In this document: positions 56,027-64,000 of the stretch, one piece after another
How the letters are laid out: the number at the start of each line of letters is the position of its first letter
Numbering within the stretch: position 1 is the stretch's first letter
Assembly (NCBI GenBank): GCA_032158295.1
Contig: CM063253.1
Location: 4,867,001-4,931,000, forward strand
DNA length: 64,000 bases
Direction: 5' to 3'
From: Pycnopodia helianthoides
Lineage: Eukaryota > Echinodermata > Asteroidea > Forcipulatida > Asteriidae
The notes under the pieces: model-generated
What the model saw: only the letters and a program-made list of their open reading frames with translations
Told to the model about the DNA's origin: nothing
Database searches by the model: none
Position numbers and translations under genes: made by a program

Positions 56027-59000
56027 GTGTGTATGCTTGCGAGTACACACTTCTGATGCCTCGTGTACGCTTGTGACTTCACAAAATATTTTGTTATACC
56101 TCGGTAACAAATTGTGAAGTTTCATTGGTCGAGAACCAATCATGTGATGTAAAACAAAACCGCATGTACCATGGCTAAGGATGCGCACAACGCATGATGC
56201 ACAGCGCCAGAGGGTAACGTTAGTTTTGTTTACCGGCGGTGTACATTACCTTGATCGTACCGTTGGTCAATTTCCAGCGCTTTGTACAAAACAACTGCGG
56301 GTTCGAGGGAACAGTGAAAAATTGTTTCTTATTATTTTGCACAACTGTTCATCTGCTTATTAAACTACATGTAGTGGCTTATACTCCGTCTTAATAATGT
56401 TTGAAGATGACAACAGAACCTCGAGAAGAGGAATAATAATGTTACCAAGGTATAACAAAACAATTGTTGCATGCTGTGACGAGGGTCCATGGGTTTGTAC
56501 ACCCTCGGGGGAAAATGGCACCCTTGGCTCACCTCGGGTTCCATTTTCCCCTCGGGTGTACAATACACCATGGACCCCGTCACAGCATGCAATAATTGTA
56601 TAGTGTACGCTTGAAGAACTGGTGTGGCGCTTCATGTACGCTTGTGAGATTCTTTGTGACTTAAAATGTGATTTCGTCGTAATTTAGGGGTCAGAATTGA
56701 TGGACTTCATCAAATTTCAGCCCATTTTTGAAGAAAATGCAAGGCTTACCCCTTGCGATTTTATCCAATTTCAGCCCTTTTTTGAAGAAAATGCAAGGCT
56801 TACCCCTTGCGATTTTATCCAATTTCAGCCCATTTTTGAAGAAAATGCAAGGCTTACCCCTTGCGATTTATCCAATTTCAGCCCTTTTTTGAAGAAATGC
56901 AAGGCTTACACCTTGCGATTTTATCCAATTTCAGCCGTTTTTTGAAGAAAACGCAAGGCTTACCCCTTGCGATTTTATCCAATTTCAGCCCATTTTTGAA
57001 GAAAATGCAAGGCTTACCCCTTGCGATTTATCCAATTTCAGCCCTTTTTTGAAGAAATGCAAGGCTTACACCTTGCGATTTTATCCAATTTCAGCCGTTT
57101 TTTGAAGAAAATGCAAGGCTTACCCCTTGCGATGTTATCCAATTTCAGCCCTTTTTTGAAGAAAATGCAAGGCTTACCCCTTGCGTTTTATCCAATTTCA
57201 GCCCATTTTTGAAGAAAATGCAAGGCTTACCCTTTGCGATTTTTTTCCAATTTCAGCCCATTTTTGAAGTAAATGCAAGGCTTACCCCTTGCGATTTTAT
57301 CCAATTTCAGCCGTTTTTTGAAGAAAATGCAAGGCTTACCCCTTGTGATTTTATCAAATTTCAGCCCATTTTTGAAGAAAATGCAAGGCTTACCCCTTGC
57401 GATTTATCCAGTTTCAGCCCTTTTTTGAAGAAAATGCAAGGCTTACACCTTGCGATTTTATCCAATTTCAGCCCATTTTTGAAGAAAATGCAAGGCTTAC
57501 CCCTTGCGATTTTATCCAATTTCAGCCGTTTTTTGAAGAAAATGCAAGGCTTACCCCTTGCGATTTTATCCAATTTCAGCCCCTTTTTGAAGAAAAATGC
57601 AAGGCTTACCCCTTGCAATTTTATCAAATTTCAGCCCATTTTTGAAGGAAATGCAAGGCTTACCCCTTGCGATTTTATCCAATTTCAGCCCATTTTTGAA
57701 GAAAATGCAAGGCTTACCCCTTTGCGATTTTATCCAATTTCAGCCCATTTTTGAAGAAAATGCAAGGCTTACCCCTTGTTATTTTTTACCCAATTTCAGC
57801 CCATTTTTGAAGAAGATCCAAGGCTTACCCCTTGCGATTTTATCCAATTTCAGCTGTTTTTTGAAGAAAATGCAAGGCTTACCCCTTGCAATTTTATCCA
57901 ATTTCAGCCGTTTTTTGAAGAAAATGCAAGGCTTACCCCTTGCGATTTTATCCAATGTCAGCCCTTTTTGAAGAAAATGCAAGGCTTACCCCTTGCGATT
58001 TTATCCAATTTCAGCCCATTTTTGAAGAAAATGCAAGGCTTACCCCTTGCGATTTTATCCAATTTCAGTCCATTTTTGAAGAAAATGCAAGGCTTACCCC
58101 TTGCGATTTTATCCAATTTCAGCCCTTTTTTGAAGAAAATGCAAGGCTTACCCTTGCGATTTTATCCAATTTCAGCCCATTTTTGAAGAAAATGCAAGGC
58201 TTACCCCTTGCGATTTTATCCAATTTCAGCCCATTTTTGAAGAAAATGCAAGGCTTACCCCTTGCGATTTTATCCAATTTCAGCCCTGTTTTGAAGAAAA
58301 TGCAAGGCTTACCCCTTGCGATTTTATCCAATTTCAGCCCATTTTTGAAGAAAATGCAAGGCTTACCCCTTGCGATTTTATCCAATTTCAGCCCATTTTT
58401 GAAGAAAATGCAAGGCTTACCCCTTGCGATTTTATCCAATTTCAGCCCATTTTTGAAGAAAATGCAAGGCTTACACCCTTGCGATTTTATCCAATTCAGC
58501 CCTTTTTGAAGAAAATGCAAGGCTTACCCCTTGCGATTTTATCCAATTTCAGCCCATTTTTGAAGAAAATGCAAGGCTTACCCCTTGCGATTTTATCCAA
58601 TTTCAGCCCATTTTTGAAGAAAATGCAAGGCTTACCCCTTGCGATTTTATCCAATTTCAGCCCATTTTTGAAGAAAATGCAAGGCTTACCCCTTGCGATT
58701 TTATCCAATTTCAGCCCATTTTTGAAGAAAATGCAAGGCTTACCCCTTGCGATTTTATCCAATTTCAGCCCATTTTTGAAGAAAATGCAAGGCTTACCCC
58801 TTGCGATTTTATCCAATTTCAGCCCTTTTTGAAGAAAATGCAAGGCTTACCCCTTGCGATTTTATCCAATTTCAGCCCATTTTTGAAGAAAATGCAAGGC
58901 TTACCCCTTGCGATTTTATCCAATTTCAGCCTTTTTGAAGAAAATGCAAGGCTTACCCTTGCGATTTTATCCAATTTCAGCCCATTTTTGAAGAAAATGC

Positions 59001-60467
59001 AAGGCTTACCCCTTGCGATTTTATCCAATTTCAGCCCATTTTTGAAGAAAATGCAAGGCTTACCCCTTGCGATTTTATCCAATTTCAGCCCATTTTTGAA
59101 GAAAATGCAAGGCTTACCCCTTGCGATTTTATCCAATTTCAGTCCATTTTTGAAGAAAATGCAAGGCTTACCCCTTGCGATTTTATCCAATTCAGCCCTC
59201 TTTGAAAAACAAGCTTACCTGATTTACCAATTTCAGCCCATTTTTGAAGAAAATGCAAGGCTTACCCCTTGCATTTTATCCAATTTCACCCTTTTGAAGA
59301 AATCAAGCTTACCCTTGCGATTTTATCCAATTTCAGCCATTTTTGAAGAAAATGCAAGGCTTACCCCTTGCGATTTTATCCAATTTCAGCCCATTTTTGA
59401 AGAAAATGCAAGGCTTACCCCTTGCGATTTTATCCAATTTCAGCCCATTTTTGAAGAAAATGCAAGGCTTACACCCTTGCGATTTTATCCAATTTCAGCC
59501 CATTTTTGAAGAAAATGCAAGGCTTACCCCTTGCGATTTTATCCAATTTCAGCCCCCTTTTTTGAAGAAAATGCAAGGCTTACCCCTTGCGATTTTATCC
59601 AATTTCAGCCCTTTTTGAAGAAAATGCAAGGCTTACCCCTTGCGATTTTATCCAATTTCAGCCTTTTTTTTGAAGAAAATGCAAGGCTTACCCCTTGCGA
59701 TTTTATCCAATTTCAGCCCATTTTTGAAGAAAATGCAAGGCTTACCCCTTGCGATTTTATCCGAATTTTCACCCCTTTTTTGAAGAAAATGCAAGGCTTA
59801 CCCCTTGCGATTTTATCCAATTTCAGCCCTTTTTTTGAAGAAAATGCAAGGCTTACTTAACCCATTCGCATTTTATCCAATTTCAGCCCTGGTTTTTGAT
59901 AGAAAATGCAAGGCTTACCCCTTGCAATTTTATCCAATTTCAGCCCCTTTTTGAAGAAAATGCAAGGCTTACCCCTTGCGATTTTATCCAATTTCAGTCC
60001 ATTTTTGAAGAAAATGCAAGGCTTACCCCTTGCGATTTTATCCAATTTCAGCCCCTTTTTGAAGAAAATGCAAGGCTTACCCCTTGCGATTTTATCCAAT
60101 TTCAGTCCATTTTTGAAGAAAATGCAAGGCTTACCCCTTGCGATTTTATCCAATTTCAGCCCATTTTTGAAGAAAATGCAAGGCTTACCCCTTGCGATTT
60201 TATCCAATTTCAGCCCATTTTTGAAGAAAATGCAAGGCTTAACCCTTGCGATTTTATCCAATTTCAGCCCATTTTTGAAGAAAATGCAAGGCTTACCCCT
60301 TGTGATTTTATCCAATTTCAGCAGTTTTTTGAAGAAAATGCAAGGCTTACCCCTTGCGATTTTATCCAATTTCAGCCCATTTTTGAAGAAAATGCAAGGC
60401 TTTATACCCCTTGCGATTTTATCCAATTTCAGCCTATTTTTGAAGAAAATGCAAGGCTTACCCTCTT
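56027..60467. repeat. Duplicated satellite block, copy B (~4.44 kb)
   Basis: Repeats the copy A layout: unique segment 56027-56697, then about 70 satellite units up to 60467, where the array ends in GCTTACCCTCTTTTAAATTT. One C is missing relative to copy A in CCATTTTCCCC(C)TCGG. Confidence 0.85.
56698..60467. repeat. 54-bp satellite array, copy B part
   Basis: Same unit as 52168-56025, on average more regular, with long runs of identical units at 58000-59160. Near 59195-59310 a few units are shortened and damaged. Confidence 0.95.
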
Positions 60468-61306
60468 TTAAATTTGTTGAGGAAAATCCCCTGAATCTGC
60501 AAGGTATCTCATTACAGACATTTAGAAAGTTTACACACATTTTGTTCAAATGAAAAAGATCTGCGCTTCCGGTGGTTATTCTTTTAGCTCAGTGCATTTA
60601 TTTTAGTCATTTACATATTTTACAAGTATGTACAGAATCGGTGATTAGGCTCTCATTGGTTGGAGGTGTAAATATTTATTTGTTGCATGCTCAAACTTTG
60701 AGGTTGTTTTATAAACCGTTTGCTAGACTGGTCCCTGCCCTAACCCGTGCACAATTAACCATAGGCACTTTCTAGCAAGTGGGGGCACACTTTACAATAA
60801 GCTTGTAAGAAATAAAAAAAGAGTGGGACGTTGATTGAGCCAAGTCTATAACAAAAAATGGTTCAGTAATAATACCAATTAGGTGAGAGAGTTTTTCCCT
60901 TCCAGCCTCGTTTACTAACATTGATTAGTGAAAAAATCCAAGATGGCTGCATCATGGTAGAGGTCTATACCTACTCAGGTGATGAATACTTACAAGATAG
61001 TGAACAAAATAAAAGACCATAAATTTACAAACATTGTTGTGTTGTTTTTTTTTGGAATGATAGAATGTCATGCCTTCCAAGTAATTAAGTCTTAAGTTTC
61101 TGGTTCTCAAAAAAACAAATGTTTGTATTAATTTGTTATGTAAACATTCAGTGCATTGAAAGATAATAATAAATATAAAAATTAAATTTGATGATAGGGT
61201 TTATCAGGGAAAGAACACAAGGCCTAAAAATTGTTGTTGTTTCCTGTAACATGCTAGAATTTAAAAAGAAATTCCTTCCATTAATTATAAACAAAGGATT
61301 CTAATA
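60468..61306. other. Intergenic DNA between satellite and aspartic-protease remnant
   Basis: AT-rich with no recognisable gene. The motif TTTTCCCTTCCAGCCTCGTT at 60894 resembles TTTTCCCTTCCAGCCTCAGT at 22360 and the tail of the LINE remnant at 8490, so it may be repeat-derived. Confidence 0.4.
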
Positions 61307-62767
61307 CTAAGCCTTGATTTCTACACCCTTGACAGCGTCAGCGGAACCTCCATAGTTGTTCACTCGATCAAACTGGGAGTAGTATTTGCCAATTAAGATG
61401 TCGCCGAGGATCCAAAGAGGGCCCAGAGGTTTAGGGACGTCGATTCCGATAAATCCACTGAGGCAAATTGTCTCTCCCGTCTCAGTTTCCTAAAATGCAA
61501 GAAGAGAATACGATTATTTACATCAGTTATACTCCAGAATAAGACCCAACAATAATGGTCTAAGTACAAACCAGCACTTCTCAGAGCCACTATGGCTACT
61601 CAAACAGTTAGTTGGTCGACCAGCACAAACAAGCCAGCCATGATGCAATCTTGAGCCTGCTTGTACTGTACCTAACCAGTGTCTGTGTTCAACCATTTTG
61701 TACGACTCACAACTCGCCCCTAAGAGCCATGGCTACACTACAGTTTAAAGGCACTTTTATCAGTAAACTGACAATTCTTTGAGGAACTTGATATTTTGCA
61801 AAACATACGTGAAAGGCAAGTCCCAAAAGTTTGGTTTCATACATACATCATTCAAGAAAAAATAGGTATCAAATTTCCAACAGGTTTCTTGCTATCAATG
61901 AATCCAGTGTGGAGCGAGCATGACTTTAAATTGGAACGCGTCACGCTTTCAAACAGGGTTTGGCTTTGTAGTTCTAATTTGACCAAAAGCAATTAACCAA
62001 AGTTTGACTTGGATGAATTTGGGGTAATTCTTTCTTATAATTACCTTGAAGACGTCGTCATTTCATGTCAGAAGGAAGTCTTTTCCATTGAGGGTGAAGA
62101 TAATATTTTGCATACTACAAAAGAAAAGACAATTAAAGATAAAGAAAACATGATAATTTGTTATTATCTGTGAATGACAACTTCATTACTACTTAGTTAT
62201 CTGTTTAAAGAAAAGTAACTTCTGCAGTTTAAACCCTGACCAGTTTAAATCCTGATTTGAACTGGCCTCTTTCCACAGGCCATGCTCATTGGTCTAATGG
62301 TAAAGATATCTGCTCTAGAATGCGGTGGTCTTGGGTTTGAATCCCAACGGAGTAGGCTGCATTTGGATTTTTTTCCACAGGAGTCTGAGTGAAAGCACCG
62401 AGTATACAATGCTTATTACACACGTTTGTAAAGGTAAAACACATTCTTATCCACAGTGCAATTGTTCCTTCTTGGTAAATAATTGAAATATTGTCACCCT
62501 CATAGGTTCAATATGCAAAGCAGGTTAGCACTCTACTCAATCGCTTTCTTGTCTGCTGCCATCTAGTGTCAAGAAAATCACCAATACTAACCTCTTTTTT
62601 GATGAGATTGACAAGAGGTACAGCTCCGTTCAAGGTTATAATTTATTGCACCTCGGCTGTTGGCCCAGCCAAAAGAGAGGACCAAGTGTCACAGATTGCC
62701 TGGCAACCAGCCCCAACCACCATTGCAGACCTTTCCTAGCGGGCATTTTCTCTGTCCATTGGTAACC
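61307..62767 (-). pseudogene. Cathepsin D-like aspartic protease, degenerate
   Basis: Three exon-like blocks with splice sites lie in order on the minus strand: 62767-62592, 62114-62045 and 61489-61307. The last encodes [20 protein letters not shown] and [18 protein letters not shown], the pepsin-family C-terminal signature, and ends TAG at 61307-61309. The middle block, QNIIFTLNGKDFLLT then NDDVFK, has TGA at 62065-62063 where cathepsin D has proline. The first block has GCQAICDTWSSLLAGPTAEV, so the second catalytic motif DTGTS reads DTWSS, plus in-frame TAG (62738-62736) and TAA (62645-62643). The segment corresponding to the YMIPC region is absent. Retained introns imply a duplicated, not processed, pseudogene. 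Residual sequencing error is a less likely explanation for three stops and the lost glycine together. Confidence 0.75.
62280..62400 (+). mobile_element. tRNA-derived SINE (partner of 1018-1165)
   Basis: TTGGTCTAATGGTAAAGATA and GGGTTTGAATCCCAA give A- and B-box-like motifs, followed by TTTTTTTCCACAGGAGTCTG as in the minus-strand copy at 1018-1165. It lies in an intron of the protease remnant. Confidence 0.6.
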
Positions 62768-63132
62768 CTGTAGACGTAAGTAACAGAAACATTGCGATTT
62801 CCAGATTTGGGTAGGGGTTGGAAGAGTGGGAGAGGAACAAAACAAGTAGCAATTTACAACAAACACTAGATGGTTCTCAAAAAGTATAGGTCTCGTCCAA
62901 GAGACAAGCATTGTTAGAGTCTTGAGGTATATATAAACAAAAAACTTTTGTCAGGAAGCGGGAAAATGCTGCCAGTGCTGATGTTGACGTTATAGTGCAA
63001 CACTCACCTTCTCACTTTACATCAAGAAGTTAAACAACCGTTTGTTCTCAGAACACCCACACCACTCAAAAGTGTCTCCAACCAAGCAGAGTTTTGAATC
63101 CTACTTTTCAAATAAGGATTGTAGGGGTAGGG

Positions 63133-63390
63133 GAGTGTGGTGGTGGTGGTGGTGGTGGGAGGGGTGATGGTGGTGGTGGGTAGGGGGTGGTGGTGGGTAG
63201 GGGTGATGTGGTGGTGGGTAGGGGTGGTGGTGGTGGTGGTGGTGGGGGGGTGGTGAGGTGGGTGGTGGGTAGGGGGTGGTGGTGGTGGTGGTGGGTAGGG
63301 GGTGATGGTGGTGGTGGGTAGGGGGTGGTGGTGGTGGTGGTGGTGGGTAGGGGGTGGTGGTGGTGATGGTGGTGGTGGGGAGGGGATGAT
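63133..63390. repeat. (GGT)n / GGTAGGGGGTGGTGG low-complexity tract
   Basis: Nearly pure G/T on the plus strand with repeated GGTGGGTAGGGGGTGGTGG blocks: many G runs with G-quadruplex potential. Long proline/histidine/threonine reading frames on the minus strand are artefacts. Confidence 0.9.
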
Positions 63391-63423
63391 ACTTGAAAAG
63401 AATTGTCTGCTCTCTGTACCAAC

Positions 63424-63564
63424 CTTGAGGGACAGGAAAGCTCTTGTTAGGAGTTGAGGTATACCAGGGAAGATGTAGTCATTCTGAACACAGATCAATG
63501 GGTATGAATGCTGCTCACCAGTCCTGAGATTCAAACTGTATAAAAGCCTCACAGACTGGAGAAC
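63424..63564 (-). CDS. FLAD1: FLAD1-like (FAD synthase) single exon, MoCF-biosynthesis-type domain
   Basis: The minus strand encodes RLLYSLNLRTGEQHSYPLI, CVQNDYIFPGIPQLLTRAF and LSLK between ATGTAG and CTCAAG|GTTGGT. The QN-x-Y-I-FPGIP-x-LL motif matches the recalled end of the molybdopterin-binding-like domain of animal FAD synthase (human VFLLPG(V/I)PELLRR). That enzyme makes FAD from FMN and ATP using its C-terminal PAPS-reductase-like domain; the N-terminal domain has hydrolase activity. An alternative acceptor CTCCAG would start it at 63555. No further exon was recognised downstream on this strand within the window, so it may be an isolated duplicate or belong to a gene with a very long intron. 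Identification rests on a short match. Confidence 0.5.
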
Positions 63565-64000
63565 CTACATGTAGTAATTACAAAATGTACGGGATAAGAT
63601 AATATCAATAACATTGATCACAATAGCAATTATCAAAATTTATGAACCACCTTATGCAATGCCTCAAAGTGCTTTACAGAAAAAATAATTTAACAACAAG
63701 CAAAATACCAAAAGTACAACAGACTAAATAAAGATAAGATAAATTAGATCAAGTCATGAACCAATCGGTCCCAAAGCCCATTGAGGAAGTTGTTAAACTT
63801 TGTAGGAGCAGGATATGGCACCACAGGTTTGTACGAGGAACACAAAGTTGAGGACCGGATCTATTAAAAACAAAGTAATCAAAAAGGGGATGTGTCGGAT
63901 CAGATAAAATGAAATGTCTTAAATATTGCACGTTGAAAAAAGATTTTGTCATATGTTGCCAAAGTGAGGCCTACATGTACGGAGTGCTGGGCCATTTTAC
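63565..64000. other. End of window, probable dispersed-repeat sequence
   Basis: CCTCAAAGTGCTTTACAGAA and the following A-rich stretch resemble 3' ends of dispersed elements. The minus strand 63749-63952 has a short open frame (FFNVQYLRHFILSDPTHPLF) with no recognised domain. Upstream FLAD1-like exons were not found here. Confidence 0.35.

Noticed and set aside
52168..60467. CRISPR-like array of regular repeats
   Set aside because: There are no unique spacers; units abut directly, and the DNA is from an animal nucleus. It is a satellite.
52168..60553. Long open frames (up to ~230 aa) of 18-residue repeats on both strands of the 54-bp satellite
   Set aside because: 54 bp is a multiple of three and the unit lacks stops in some frames, so open frames are automatic. 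Frames switch wherever a unit has an indel, several frames are open at once, and no start or promoter is seen.
63004..63112. Candidate further FLAD1 or protease exon near the CTCACC donor-like site
   Set aside because: All frames have stops, and the sequence resembles the dispersed GGTTCTTTTCAGAACCAACA motif seen at 14350.
63022..63422. Pro/His/Thr-rich open frames on the minus strand
   Set aside because: They are translations of the (GGT)n tract. Only the upstream part (63424-63564) has protein-like sequence.

Overview
This window is animal nuclear DNA. The genes have short exons separated by repeat-rich introns, GT-AG splice sites, AT-rich intergenic DNA, tRNA-derived SINEs, many foldback (MITE-like) elements and many minisatellites. 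The repeat types and the gene sequences suggest a deuterostome invertebrate, most likely an echinoderm (a sea star is plausible). That placement is an inference from recalled repeat families, not a search result.

Layout. (1) Bases 1-10626 (+): seven 3' exons of an SLC4A11-type transporter gene, encoding the C-terminal half of its membrane domain; the 5' part lies upstream of the window. Its introns hold four tandem arrays, and the stop codon sits inside the first unit of a fifth array. (2) 10627-25236: no convincing gene, but SINEs and foldback elements. (3) 25237-28511 (-): a complete four-exon ZNF367-type zinc-finger gene. (4) 30166-42620 (+): a complete six-exon SERBP1/HABP4-family RNA-binding protein gene, head to head with ZNF367 across about 1.65 kb. 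Human ZNF367 and HABP4 are also divergent neighbours (recalled), so the pair may be an old linked unit. (5) 42621-51500: intergenic, with a 3' UTR, MITEs and a zone of diverged repeats. (6) 51497-60467: two copies in tandem of a ~4.5 kb block, each a ~670 bp unique segment plus about 70 copies of a 54-bp satellite. (7) 61307-62767 (-): a decayed cathepsin D-like aspartic protease gene with three in-frame stops and an altered catalytic motif. (8) 63424-63564 (-): one exon resembling the N-terminal domain of FAD synthase (FLAD1).

No operon-like or defence-like system is present. The genes have unrelated roles: membrane ion transport, cell-cycle transcription, and mRNA/ribosome binding. The unusual material is mostly repeat biology: tandem arrays whose units centre on short inverted repeats, an array of perfect CRE palindromes, an array of AP-1/E-box-like sites broken by insertions, a minisatellite carrying a real stop codon, and the large duplicated satellite block.
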